A stretch of DNA of 64,000 bases from Chrysoperla carnea (GCF_905475395.1 NC_058337.1:85802368-85866367), one strand, 5' to 3'; shown: positions 1 to 12,305, counted from the stretch's first letter. Notes: generated from the sequence alone by a model not told the origin. Translations and numbers: made by a program.

Positions 1-110
1 CATGCTCATTTGAAAATTAGTACTATGTAGTTTTAAAATCTACTGCTCAAAAGTTTTTATCACCCCCTGCCGCTTTGTACGGAGGGTTGAAAAGGCGAGA
101 ATTGTAAAAG
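1..110. repeat. Dispersed repeat copy, with a related copy at about 2337-2470
   Basis: The stretch containing CTCAAAAGTTTTTATCACCC and CTGCCGCTTTG recurs in diverged form near 2390-2450, followed in both by TTGAAAAGG. The second copy also ends near a CCCTCCGTATA motif whose complement (TACGGAGGGTT) occurs at about 77 in this copy. This suggests an old small interspersed element. No coding capacity is seen. The family is not identified. Confidence 0.5.
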
Positions 111-784
111 CGAAAAAAATACAACAAAAGTTAATTAGAACAGAACCAAGGCCAATGTGTACGAAGGTTTGAACTTTGTTCTGTGTACGACACAGAGATT
201 AGATAAAATAAATAAAAGATTAGATAAGAAGTTGAATATCTCAACAGATGTCTCAATTGGATGGTAATACAAAGTCCTGACAAGGAAAGTAATAGAAATA
301 TGGTGGAAATACTGCGGAAGCGCAACTAAATGGAATACATTTATTGTATTTAAAAACTGGTTATTAATTGCAGATGGTATAGAAATCATAAATTCGCAAG
401 AAAGTACCGAGCTAATTAATCATTAGCATGGTTAAATATTGGGATGGAAATTGTTGTGCCATCGCGTTCTAAATGCACTATTGTATTTATAAGTGCATTT
501 TGCCAGTTGGAAATGTGGTCGAAAATTTCTAAACTGTTTCTTTTAAGTCAAATCAGATATAAAATGTCATTTCACATTTTCTCAAACAGTTCTATTCCCC
601 AGGGACATATTTCTCCATTTTTAAAGTGAGTCTTCCGTTTTCAACATAAAAGAAATAAGACGATCTATAGCATTATAGAGCAAGGCTCATTTTGTAATTT
701 ATATACGAGTTGTTCTTTAATTTGAATTCTTTCAGTGAGGTATCTTATGGAGCAATTTCGACATTCAACATAAAAAAGTTGTCG

Positions 785-1440
785 TTAACTTCACCAGATT
801 GAAGAACTGGCTGTTTAAATAAATAAAACTTTTAACAAAAAGAAAACCGAATTAAAAAAAAAAAAACTTTTCCAAAACAAATTAATATAAAAGTAAAAAA
901 ATAACGATAATATAATGTAGTAAAAATTATTGTTATTTTTCTAGTCGGTGTCAGCCAAGGAAACAGTTTGCTACATAAGCTTGGCTGACACCGACTAATT
1001 AAAAATAACAATAATTTTTACTACATTATATTATCGTTATTTTTTTACTTTTTAGTGTATATTATTTTGTTTTGGAAAAGTTTTTCTTTTGAAGTCGGTT
1101 TTCTTTTTGTTAAAAGTTTTTTTTATTTTGTGATTTTTAGTGAATCTGAAGTACACTAACTAATTTGTCACTAAAAAAAGAATCATCTAAATCGGTTGGC
1201 GTGATATTGAGTTATTCGTCCTCTTGCCGTGCATACCTAATGCAAATATAAGACTTTTATGGTTTTCTCATGGATGACGTTGTCAGAACTGGACCACAAG
1301 GGAAGCATCAGCTTTCTAAAAGATAAAGAATCATCAAAATCGGTTCATCCAGTCAAAAGTTCTGAGGTAACTCACATAAAAAAAAATAAATAAATACAAT
1401 CGAATTAATAACCTCTCCCTTTTTTGTTTGAAGACGGTCA
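785..1440 (-). repeat. Palindromic MITE-like element, family 1, copy 1
   Basis: The segment has a long foldback. The left arm (about 818-960) ends in GTCGGTGTCAGCCAAGG and the right arm begins CTTGGCTGACACCGACT at about 981, continuing to about 1130 through the reverse complement of the AACGATAATATAATGTAG stretch. Beyond the hairpin lies a unique flank (GTGAATCTGAAGTACACTAAC and CTCTTGCCGTGCATACCTAATG). The same flank recurs in opposite orientation at 31800-32110, so hairpin and flank are one mobile unit of about 630-650 bp. There is no transposase ORF. Target duplications could not be set. Confidence 0.75.
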
Positions 1441-1854
1441 ATAATTATAATAGGAGTTGTTAAATATTTCCAAAAGTATAGAAGAAATTAGGTGGATTAT
1501 CATAATAATGTTGGCCATTAGGAAGAATTGTTTCACTCACCAACGGAAATGACAACAACATTAAAATGACGGCAGGATCTTATCATGAATCTATCGTCAT
1601 TTTCTTTTGACGAAAGCTTAAATGACAACTTCCATTGAAGACCGCCACCAACCACAAAAGTGCTACCATCCAAAAGTCCTATCCAGCCTACAATGTTCTG
1701 AGAATTCATGGACGTGCGTATCGTGAGACATGGTTCAAAACTATCCCAGCTTTGAGACATGTGAGACATATTTCAAAACTATCTCCTCCGGTCCGAATGA
1801 ATTCAAAATTCAAGTTAAAGGGTAAAATAACATAAACACGTATGCCTAATAATA

Positions 1855-2015
1855 TATTATACAGTGTGTCGTATTTAAGATGATTACACCCTCATATTTT
1901 CGTTATTATTTATAGGAATATCAATTTGAAATTTTGCACTGTAATACAGGGTAATGGGTCACATTTTTAAAGATACCTAATATTACTTTTCACATTTACT
2001 ACAAATTGGCAAATA
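1855..2015 (+). repeat. Dispersed repeat family 2, copy 1 (terminus ACAGTGTGTCG)
   Basis: ACAGTGTGTCGTATTTAAGA begins a stretch that matches, in inverse orientation, the segment ending at 14343. Shared words include CACCCTCATATTTTCGTTA and GTGACCCAT or its complement. The sharp start after TAT suggests a transposon terminus flanked by TA. The far end of the element is not visible. Confidence 0.6.
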
Positions 2016-2928
2016 CGATTCTCAATATTTTGATGTGCGGTTATTGTATTGAAACAAGTCAATACAAATACGGAACTTCATTTTACTCCAAACTAGGAAC
2101 AGCAACAGCCCGTACAGGACTCTACTAATCAACATATTTAGTTAAAACGAAAAAACGGAAAGAACCAAGATTAACGCAAAATCGCCAAATTTTTAGAGAG
2201 ACAAAAATAAAGAAAAAAAACAAGTCAATGTAATAAAAATGATAATATTCTCACTTCAGAGCAATGCATAGGGTTTCAAAAAAAAAGGTTAAAAATTATA
2301 AAATCTTACTACAAAAAAGGCGTTATCTAAAATCTTAACATGTTTATTTGAAAAAATGCAAGTTCTTTCTAGTTTTGAAAGCTATTGCTCAAAAATTTTT
2401 ATCACATCCTGCCGCTTTGATCTGATCCTTGAAAAGGTCCAAAATGTAGAGCGCACAAAAATTTTAAAAATTATTTTTTAACAAAAATTTGCTTATTATT
2501 CTTATAAATGAGCACACCCTTTGAACCCTCCGTATAATGTTTCAAGTGGTGATATCTACGAATTTTTGAGTTCAGATTCCAAAACTGTACCTCGAAAGTA
2601 AAAAGGGTACGTGTCTAACTTAAATAAACAAAAAATCTTTTATATATTTTTACTTAATTTTCGAATTTCTATCTGCTTTTTCACAGCAAATCGTAAAAAA
2701 ATTCTGTATTGAGTTTACATCGGAAACTGTCATTTAGAGCATCTTTAAACTTCTACTTTGGACAGTTTCGGTGTTTGAAATTTTAGAATTTGGACTATTG
2801 TAACATTAAGTTACGCACCTTCTTTTATTTGTGCGTAATGAAACTGTACTTACTTGCCCGAAAAACATTTTGACCACTTCATAAGCTTTTGAGGAAGTCA
2901 TGTGGTGTCCATACAAGATTTTTTGTTA

Positions 2929-3093
2929 ATGATTTTAAGTACGATTGTTTTTTTGTCGACTTTGGCTATCACATTTTTAAACATCGCAAATAGAGTTGAG
3001 TCACTTGATAATAAAACAAAACACAACGATAATTTAAATCACGACTTTCAAACTAAATCACGATCAATCGTTTATATAAGAATGAAGTTATGA
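2929..3093 (+). CDS. Possible 54-aa hydrophobic-leader ORF (doubtful)
   Basis: The reading frame from the ATG at 2929 encodes a hydrophobic N-terminus (MILSTIVFLSTLAITFLN) followed by an Asn/Asp/Lys-rich hydrophilic tail. That resembles the start of a small secreted protein. Its stop lies only 24 bases before the start codon of the next gene, and its last part overlaps the TATA-like TATATAAG (about 3072) that could serve that gene. No intron, polyadenylation signal or family match supports it. It may be a chance ORF. Confidence 0.2.
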   Translation: MILSTIVFLSTLAITFLNIANRVESLDNKTKHNDNLNHDFQTKSRSIVYIRMKL

Positions 3094-3117
3094 AAAAAAA
3101 ATTTATAGAGAGACAAA

Positions 3118-5482
3118 ATGAAGCCACACGATTTAACAATTTGGTTTTTTGGTGTATTTGTTATCTTAACTCAATTCTACGTAATATTTTCACTACCTCC
3201 ATTTGATGATAAATTATTAGCAAATGCAATTGCTAACGCTACCGTTAATTCCACGTCGAATTCTACTTTGGAAAGCTTAAAATCAGGTACCTAATACTTT
3301 TTGACTAAAAAATGTCTATATAATAAATTCATTGATTTTTTTTTTTTAGCAACAAATTCAACAAAATTAAATTCGACTTCAGTGGCCAATTCAACCGATT
3401 TGGAAAAAAAATCGAATAAAACAACCGAACAAGGTCAATCAAATATTTATAGTTATGTCGATCTTTTATTTAATTTCAATATTTCCTCGGCCTGTATTTT
3501 TTTAATTCTCCCTCCTGAATTCCAATTACGTTTTTTTAATAATTTTTTTTTGGTACTTAATTTCAAAAATATCCAAAGTGATAGGAAAACATTGACAAAA
3601 TCATTCTTCACCGTGAAAATTAATTTTTCTCTATCTTCTCACAACGAAATAGAAAGCTAATACCGACCGCATCCTCTTTTTTCCGTCAAAGTTTTGTGTT
3701 TCAAAGCACGTTGATTAGAACACAGGTAAAAAAATTCAGTTCCGTACAGATATGACGCATTCACTTGTGTGTTTTCATAAATATTTTCCAAAACTATAAA
3801 CGACAGAAGCTTCTAATTCTACTTCGCATCTTACTTTGAAAAACTTAAAATCACAACATTTTTTGTCAAAAAGTTGTATACTTATTAAAAAAATCTATTG
3901 TTAAATTTTTAGCAACAAATTCAACAAAATTAAACACAACTTTGGTAGCCAACTCAACCGATTTGGAAAAGAAATCAAATAAAACAACAGAACAAGGTGA
4001 GTCAAATTCATTTCATTTTGTCATGATTTCACGTGTTGTGTGAACTAGATATGGAAAGCTAGGCACAATTTTTTTGTTTTTCACGCGTTTCCTAAAAATT
4101 GCATGTTTTGTGTATCAAACGCAGAATTCCACTATGAAAAAAATGTCTATCCCGCTTACGAAATATAACTTTAAGAAATAGAAAATTAGAAGAATAATCG
4201 ATTCAGTACGATTCTCAGATACAATAAAAATTTTCATTGTCCTAGTCTTACCAATTCATCGCGCAATCTCACGTTCAAAATTTTGAATTAATTTTGCAGT
4301 TGGCAAACTTTTATGTTATTTTTTGTCTCTTCCAGTAGATTTTCTAATCATTAGAGAGAACGTAAAAGTTAGAGTAAGAGTTAGAGAGAAATCACCTTTT
4401 AAAATCATGATATCGAAAAAAATTACGTGCGTGACCGTGATATTAATTTCCAACAATCTATCTACAATGAAATCAGAAAAATATCTTATTTAAGAAATAT
4501 TAATTTTTTTAAATGCTTGTGGGATAGAAGAACCTTCTATCTTTGTTTTTCAATTATCAAGAAGGGAAAGGGATGTGTTATAAATCCATGCATTAATCCC
4601 CAAAACTCAATTTATGAAGTTTTGGAACCTATTTTTTATCGTTTTTAAAGCATTCCACATCTGCCCAGTCGCTCTAAATTAAGCCAGGCATTTCCAGCCT
4701 ACCTACCACTTTCTTTTTTCCAAATATGAGGATTTTTTGTTTTTTAGGGCTTCGAACTCCTCCATATTCCCCTATTCTCAGATTCAGCTAAAAAGTTGCC
4801 TTTCGAGGAAAAAGTGCCTCTTGAGGATATCTCATCCTCTCTTTCACGCTTTTATGACGAAATATCATTTTTGTTTGTGGTGTCTAATACTGCTCGCACC
4901 TCCACGGCCCAAAAAAATTTAATGAGGCGATTGAACATTTGTATATGAATGAAAGGAGCTGTTTTTAAGGAGGCATCTTTTGATACTGTTAACTTCCAAT
5001 GCCCTTCCACGTAATTTTGCGTAGATATTTTATTTTATGTTTACCTTTTCAAATATGTAAAACATACACCTAAAGACAAAAATTCCGTTTCAAGACTATG
5101 TTATAAGAAGATAAACATTTAACATGAGCGAAATATGACATAAGATGGCGAAGCCCTGCTGTTCATGTTTTATTTTCAATTATGTAGGCAATGGAAAGCA
5201 ATTAGTTAGCGTTTATGATCTATATGGAGCATCAATTCCTTCCGCTGTCATAATTGCACCACCAAATGTTGACGGTTATGTAGTGTCGACTGGAGAGGGT
5301 GGATCAAATTTTGCAACACTACGTCCAATTAATGCACCAGCACCAAATGTTTGGTTTTCAGATGGTTGGTTTAACTGGCCATTTTCATGTTCTTGGCCAG
5401 ATATATTTCCATTTTGTAAGTAAATTTTTTAAAAGAAATGCTTTTAAAAATTATGTGTTTTAAATTTCCAATTTCAGTGTGA
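3118..5482 (+). CDS. Secreted Asn/Ser/Thr-rich protein, multi-exon, function unknown (gene A)
   Basis: Proposed exons are 3118-3286, then 3350-3433 and/or 3913-3996, then 5188-5415 and 5478-5482. All junctions are phase 1, so every combination stays in frame (about 161 aa with one middle exon, about 189 with both). Exon 1 encodes a signal-peptide-like leader (WFFGVFVILTQFYVIFS), then a segment dense in N-glycosylation sequons (NAT, NST, NST). The middle exon adds several more sequons and ends in NKTTEQ. The large exon encodes a Gly/Pro/Trp-rich domain with short words such as APAPNVWFSDGWFNWPFS. The two middle exons are tandem copies offset by 563 bp. The first has a poor donor (GTCAAT), the second a strong one (GTGAGT). 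The last intron has GTAAGT and ATTTCAG ends; without it the protein would end three codons after the junction. AATAAA follows at 5582. No family is recognised. Further exons between 3997 and 5187 cannot be excluded. Confidence 0.6.
3260..4010 (+). repeat. Tandem duplication of the exon 1 end, intron and exon 2 of gene A
   Basis: The stretch 3255-3440 recurs at about 3815-4003. The end of exon 1 (TTCTACTTTGGAAAGCTTAAAATCA) has a diverged partner near 3824-3860, and the middle exon (CAACAAATTCAACAAAATTAAA onward) is nearly repeated from 3913. Decay is complementary: the second copy of the exon 1 end has lost its donor (AATCAGGTAC has become AATCACAAC), while the first copy of the middle exon has a weak donor. 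Confidence 0.8.
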
Positions 5483-6187
5483 ATGCTGCCACTTTCTGTG
5501 TATCGATTATAAGAATACCGAAAAATTTTTGTTTTAATTTTAACAAAAAATTATAATTTTTATATAAACATTTTTGAAATAAATAAATTGTTTTTAATAA
5601 AATATTTTAAAAGTTACTTAATGTTTATTCAAACCCTAGCATGTATGCATTTTATTCTCATTTTGGTATTTCAAATTTGCAACATGTGAAACATATCCCT
5701 TCGTTGAGACTTAAATGCATTTTTGTTGGCTCCCATAAGTCGAACAACTTTTGTATAATTTTCTTACAAGTCATTTTGAAATGACTCTTAAATTCAACGT
5801 TGCTCTGTTTTTCAATTTAGTATATTTTTTCTCATTTTGGGTATCTAACATATTTGGACTGCAAATGTAATCTGTGACAGTGATTGTAAAGCTTTTAGGC
5901 CGGATAAATATTTTACAGAACCCTACTGGTGGTAGTCAACTTCCCATTTTACTAATAGTTTAAAAATATCAATTGTTTTATTGGTATGGTTACAGAATGA
6001 GAAATATAACACTTGATTATTAATTGACATTACTCGATAATTAATTGACATCTATTTTTCAATTTTATCGGATATTATTAGCCTTTATTACAGAAATTCA
6101 ATAGCCAAATACAAAGAAAGGTAAGAATTGGTAACAGAAACATGTTTTTAAGTAAATAATCTTTCTTAATTTGCAGGAAAAAAAATT

Positions 6188-7769
6188 ATGGAAAGAAAAA
6201 TGGCAAATAATTTTTTATGTTTAGTTATTTTAAGCGGACTGTTTGGAACACGATCTGAATTTACAGGTAGATAAATCTTCGTATATTGTTTAGTAATTCA
6301 TAGTATCAGCAGAGATACAATATTGCCTCCAACATTGCCATAGCTTTATAATATTAGTTAACAAAAGCTTTTTTGTAAACTATTACCATAAACATTTAGT
6401 TGAAATTTTTGTTATCGTTTTTCGGCTTCTTTTAAAGGATTAAAATTGTCGATTAGCGGAGAGAACTAGTATTTTTAATAAATTGAATATTGGCTGAATA
6501 TAGAATTTACCCCAAACCAAGTATATAAAAACAAAAGTATCTATCCAATAGGCATATCTGTCAGCGTAATTAACTATTTTCCACCAAATTTACCCTTTGA
6601 TTATTTTAGAAAAACATAGGTAGATGTCATTTTTCTTAAATTTTAAATTCATTGATTTTCCAAGCAATTGAGCCATCTTTGCCATTGCAAGAAAATTATT
6701 TGACAATTCAGCAACAAAATGTGAAAATTACATTGTTCTTTTTTTCGATGGAATTTTTCTCAGTGGATCTATGTTTTTCGGCTGTTTTGAAATTTGGACA
6801 CTTTCCTCAGTCAAATTTCCTTCAAAAAGTATTAATCAAATATGATTTTTTAATGATCGGTGTCTGAAAAACAGTGATTTTTTGGACTTTCTGCGAAAAC
6901 TTCATAAAAGATAAGTGTTTAGTAATTACCAATACAACAATAAAAATATACTTATGGGCAAAAACGCTTGCTTGGCGATATAGTAAATTGAATTAACTTT
7001 CTTATCACTGAGAAAAATCTGAATCTCTTGTTCGATTTTCACTCATTCCATGGTACACTTTAGTGGTGTCTTTGGAGTCTTCTTTAACTTTAAAAATAAT
7101 AACTATTTGCTTTGTAAAACCAACCTGCAACAAGGAAGGAAACTTTAAATGATTGAACAATGACTGAACACCAACTGATTACACAATTATTTTAGTCGAT
7201 CATATAAAAAAATACTATATCTTTTAGAATCCGACGTGATGAACGGAACATTTACAAATTCGTCCTCCCTGGAATCACAAGATGAAGTGAGTTCCATCTT
7301 ACCACTCGAAACGGTATCTAACACCTCAATCGATGCTGTTGCGGAATATTCTGAAGCAGATGGTATACATTTTCAAAAACAAGAAGTAAATTCCGAATCC
7401 GATATAAATTTTGACGAAACAAATAAGTCAGGATCGAATACTGACACTGACTTCAGTGGCAATGAGCCATTATTAGCAAATCCATCAGACGAAGTCAACC
7501 AAATGACTATCAATATGGAGACAATTAATGGAAGTGCATTACAATCAAATACTCAAACAATTCCAAATTTGATTAATGATGTTGATGAAATTTCTGATAA
7601 TAAGAATAAAACTCGCAGTACAAATAAATATTCGATTAAACAAGAAGGAATGAAATTACAAAAGGCAGCTCCAAAAGAAAACCATGCAAAATCGTACAGA
7701 GTCTTAAATTATTCAAATGGAATATTATTATTGATAATTGGTTGCTTATATTTATTTAGTGTCGTGTAA
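6188..7769 (+). CDS. Acidic Ser/Asn/Thr-rich secreted or GPI-anchored protein, unknown function (gene B)
   Basis: Coding exons are 6188-6266 and 7228-7769, joined in phase 1, giving about 206 aa. A short 5'UTR intron is likely at 6121-6176 (donor GTAAGA, acceptor TTGCAG). Exon 1 encodes a leader, MERKMANNFLCLVILSGLFG; the ATG at 6200 is an alternative start. Exon 2 encodes a long, low-complexity, acidic region rich in Ser, Asn, Thr, Asp and Glu with sequons such as NGT and NSS and no cysteines. It becomes Lys-rich, then ends in a hydrophobic tail (GILLLIIGCLYLFSVV) directly at the stop. A polar spacer plus a terminal hydrophobic segment with no cytoplasmic tail is typical of a GPI-attachment signal; a single membrane anchor is the alternative. 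It could be a mucin-like surface protein. No family is recognised. It lies about 0.7 kb downstream of gene A, same strand. Confidence 0.6.
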
Positions 7770-8023
7770 TTTTATGATAGAAAAGTTCGCCCAATTTTTT
7801 CGTTTCTATCTAGAATTAGTAATTATTTATTGCAGTTTTAATGAAAGTTTTACTTTAATTAAAGTTAAACTTTTTTTTTTTTGGAATGTATAACAAATTT
7901 TTTTATTAAACATCTAAAATTTCTGAGTGTTTAATTTTTAACGTACGTATTCGAAATAAATTCCCCAACGTGTTCTTTTTTTAAATCATATTATTTATTA
8001 TCTTTTGATCAAACTATCCTTAT

Positions 8024-8660
8024 TATCTTTAGAATTCGGATGCAAACAGCCCATCGAAAACAAAACTAGTCATTTTCAATTTCTATGTAAACAGATTAAT
8101 AAAATAATCATTAATCCAGCAACAAAAAATTTAAAGTTGAAGCAAGTAAAACAACTCGCAATATACAACGATATTGATCTTAATTTTCAAAGTAAGCGAT
8201 TGATTGTCTTAAAATATAACAACAATAAAAGATAGTAAAAATAAAGGACAATGAAAGAAACCGCTCGCATTTTGCTGAAAACTCATAGAATTTGTTTCTA
8301 AGGTGTCAAATATCATTAGTAAGGCATGAGTTAGCGGTGCAAATGTTTCGATTTATTAATAAACAATAAATTGTTAGTTCAATGAAACGATCAATGTTAA
8401 AGTTGACTTACAAAATTACTTATATCACGTATAAGTTATACACGTATAATAAATAGTTTTCAATTATTTGACAAACACTTAACATTTATGTCATACAAGT
8501 TGCCTATTTACTAATTATTAACAGTGATTTAATACCATGTGTACACTAACTGATGAGACCCTTAGACATTTTAATTAATTTATATTCAAAATATCTTTGA
8601 TAAGATTTGGTAAATGGCTCATTTACGAATTCATTCGTCAGGAAATCAATAATTAAAATG
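8024..8660 (+). pseudogene. Possible relics of the gene B second exon
   Basis: At about 8589 the sequence ATATCTTT, then TAAATGGCTCATTTACGAATT, resembles the acceptor and first codons of gene B exon 2 (ATATCTTTTAG, then GAACGGAACATTTACAAATT). Over 38 ungapped bases I count 26 matches, and the encoded words are VNGSFTNS versus MNGTFTNS. The AG acceptor is lost. A shorter resemblance (TATCTTTAGAATTCGGA) lies at 8024-8040. There is no surviving long reading frame. These may be decayed duplicates of gene B; AT-rich chance similarity is the alternative. Confidence 0.3.
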
Positions 8661-8869
8661 TCTCTCTTAATTCAACGTTTTTTAATTCTCTTTAACTCCC
8701 TATTATATGTTGTTGCTCAGAAATTCGAAGGAACACAAATTCATGAAATGAACAAATTAGCAAAGATGCAAATTCCGAAGCTGCAGTTTCGCCTATTTAC
8801 ATTAAATAATTTTATTTTAAATAAAAATACTCTAAACCAATATGTAATGATTTATTGATCATGCGACTT

Positions 8870-11020
8870 CAGTTAACAATATTAATTTTATGTAGAAAAA
8901 CATTAAAGTTTGCGTTAAGCCTATGTAGCTCTCATGCAACGAATATTTTCAGTATACAGTTACTAAAAAATAATTTCAAGGTCACTTATATTTTATGTTA
9001 AGTGTGTAGTCTGATTATGGATATTGAGATCGCATTCACATAAAACTTTTGTTTTAAAATCAAAGCCACAAAAGGATATCATTTGAAAATTATAGAAAAA
9101 CTACGATAAAAAGATCTATCAAATTCTTAGTATCAAATAATATATTATTATCAGTGTTTACGAACATATATTTATTGTGATTTTCTTGCCGGAAACCACA
9201 TCATCGCCATTACCAAGTATTAATATTTTTAGAAAAAAAATTAATATGTAAGTATACAGGGAATTTTTACACTTTGTAATTAATTTTTTGCAACAAAATT
9301 ACAATTTCTCTGAAATTACTAATTATAAAAAGCATTAAATAAATTATTAAAATTAAAAAACGAGTCAATTATTAATCTAAAATTTTACTTGATTTCTGTA
9401 TCTAACCTTCTTGATATAATATGTACTTTATTAATGAATAATTTTTTAATTAATAGTTTATTAATATAATAATAATTAATTTTTATCAGCAATAATATGA
9501 AAGAAATGAATTGTCAGATAATCAAAATGTATAACTTGTAACTTAAATCATTTAAAAGTTAATGTGATACAAAAACCAAATTCACCGCTATTTAATCATC
9601 GTACCTATATCTTTTAGTTCAGTTTTCAGGCTGAAAAAAACCATTTATGTCAATAGAAATTTGAAAACTATTTTAATAACGGCCGGGAATAGTATTTGGA
9701 CTTAGAATTTGCTCATCTAAAAGGCATAATTTTGTTTCCTTATCGGTGATATACAAATAACGTCGATTAAGTCCAGTTAGCCCCTAAACATGAATGAAAA
9801 TTATCGGAGTGGACTCAAATTATTATTAGAAGAGCAAAGAAAGAATAAATCCTACAGATATTAGTTTCGATTCATTTTTCGAGGTATAGGTTTTTTAAAT
9901 ATAACTTTTCTATAACTAGCATCAACCGATAGACCATTGCAAATTGTATATGCGTTATTATTGTCACTGATGAGTTTCTTTAGATAAAAACAGTCCAAAA
10001 AAAATTATCTCACGTTCTTACAAACCTATAATTATTTAAACACAGTTTTGTAAATGCCTATAGTGCCAACGCAAAATGCAAAAATTTATCTGACTGATGA
10101 TGTGTCTGAATTTTCAAATTGGCCTAATGGGTACACTTTATAATAAGAAGTTCCATTTAATGATAGAGCATACGTTTACGTGGAATTATTCTTGTAAAAG
10201 CTAAATGTAAAATCAATTAGTTTTAAGATATTGTTAATTAGCATATATATTGTTAAATATATATATTTTTCCGTCTTTCTCGATTTTCGGGAAAATGGCC
10301 CAAGATATCACAATTTTTTATTTTAAATTTTTCTTTGGGAAAAAAATTTCCGACAGTTTTTGTTTAAAGCTTTTTTTCATAAAGTTGATAGTCTCGGAGA
10401 TATTGGACAAAAATCTTTTTTTTAAATATATGTTTATAGGGTTAACTATCGCAACCGAGACTGTGCGTTAATAGGGTCTTAAACTAGATGCCGAAACCTT
10501 CCTTTTTTTACTTTTTTTTTTCTTGCCTATCAATGAGTCCACACAAGAACATTATTTTGAGCGGGCCAAGATATGTATTCACAAATGTGTTTTGATCAAA
10601 ATGTATTTTAGGGTACTGCTAGGTGCATTTCCGGTGAACACTTAACATCGAATTTCTTACAAGTATAACATTTCCTTTACTTTGTACACTTACCTTGTAC
10701 AAAAAAAAAGACACCTTGTAAAAAGACGATAGATTGCAAATAACATGACAAGTAGCCAGACTCTTTCTCAGCTATACAGTTTAATGACGATAAGCCTAAT
10801 CAAAAAGTCGATGACTTTTTAAAACAGAAAGGTTATTATAATTAAACAATAGTTTAAAATTTCTGTATACGAAGACGGTCATCGCGTACAGACTATAAAT
10901 AAGATAGTATTAAACAAACCGGTTTCATTGATTAATAATAAATATTTTATTATATCTTCGTGGAGTTTTGTTAAATTAACAGATAATAACTGTAATGATT
11001 ATTATTGTTTTTTATTTTTA
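8870..11020. other. Intergenic AT-rich stretch, no gene seen
   Basis: I see only short chance ORFs, long A/T runs and no splice-consistent coding signal. The longest open frame, near 10250-10471, has unremarkable hydrophobic and Phe-rich content expected from AT-rich DNA. Confidence 0.5.
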
Positions 11021-11026
11021 AAAAAA

Positions 11027-11036
11027 GGGACATCCC
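11027..11036. promoter_or_regulatory. kappaB-type decamer GGGACATCCC, distal copy
   Basis: GGGACATCCC fits the GGGRNNYYCC Rel/NF-kappaB pattern. It is identical, including a preceding A-run, to the copy at 12247-12256 upstream of the cecropin gene. It lies about 1.3 kb upstream of the predicted cecropin transcription start, so it could be a distal enhancer site or the remnant of a lost neighbour promoter. No gene is seen immediately downstream. Confidence 0.45.
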
Positions 11037-12246
11037 AAAATCTGACACATTATCTCTATACACTGAAACTACCACAAAATGAATAATCGTATTAATAACG
11101 ATATGTTTAAAATTATCAAACTACAACATACATTTTTTTCTTTTTTCAATTTCTGTTTTCTCTTAAAGAATGCCAGTTTAGTGTCTAAAACATGCATAGG
11201 ACAAAAGTCCTAGAAAATTTTCAATCTGCAAGTTCTTCGTTTATTACTTAATTTTTTATGAAGTTTCCACTCTAGAAGTTCGAAATACGAATAGAAAAAA
11301 ACGATCTGCTCTTTTTTTATGGTCTGTTTCTTTTATTCGAAGGCGTATTCTTGGCCATACTCAGATTGTTTAAATTTCTTACCATAAGAGAGTGTTTTTG
11401 AGTTGTAATGATTTTCTTTATCGTTTTCGGAATTTTGATGTGGAAACTTAATAGAAACTTGTGGAAAAAATCATCCTAAATTTAAAAAAAAATTTTAAAT
11501 TATCAAAAAAAATTTTATATTTCTCATTTTTTCTCTAAATTTAATATTTGCAATCTATACTGTTGTAAAATACAAAATTTAAAACTTTTTTATTAATATC
11601 GAACTAGTGACCCCGCCAGTTTCCCTACTGTTCCAAATGTATAAAGTTATTATAGCTAACTATATTCCCCCTTGCCCTCTCCCCTAACTAATTTTATATA
11701 GATTTTATACTTTAGTAGTAAAAAAAAGTTAGATTTCAATAAATTTGATTTTCTACAAATTTAATTTTAACAAATATTTCAATTTTCCTTATCTAAATTA
11801 AGAGAATCAAAAATTTTGTTATCTGTTTTAATTATTAGAAAACAAATATCTCGTAAATGGAATATAGGATCAAAAACCCTTGTCTTCTTGGAACTGTTTG
11901 ATATATTTGCGACTGCAATGGCCGAAAATGGTCATTTTAAGTTTAAAACATATTTGAAAGTACTTACACCCGTTAGTGAGTTTATTTCTGACAATAATAA
12001 GACTATAAAAATAGTTTATTTATGAAACCAAAAGTAAATTTCTTAAAAACTTTTAATACCCACATGAAAAAGTATATTCAATTTTGTTTCATTTTTTGTA
12101 TCGATCAGTATGCTATTATTTCTGTACTACATAATATTCTTTTATCTCTTCAGTGGTATAACTCTCATTTTTGTTTTGTTGAATGAACTTTTGCTAGTTA
12201 TAAATGATTCATTATAAAAACCCACTTCCGAAATCTTTACAAAAAA

Positions 12247-12256
12247 GGGACATCCC
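12247..12256. promoter_or_regulatory. kappaB-type site in the cecropin promoter
   Basis: GGGACATCCC matches the Rel/NF-kappaB pattern GGGRNNYYCC. It sits about 93 bases upstream of the predicted transcription start. Insect antimicrobial peptide genes are known to be driven through such sites by Dif/Dorsal/Relish-type factors, so position and sequence both suggest immune induction. This is inferred from sequence only. Confidence 0.7.
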
Positions 12257-12305
12257 TAGAATATTTCACTACATTGGTACTTTTTATCATCTTCAAAAAA
12301 TTGAG

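Noticed and set aside
3301-3660. 119-codon ORF covering gene A exon 2
   Set aside because: The 28-codon exon is real, but the extension on both sides is intron read-through with low-complexity Phe/Asn/Ser content.
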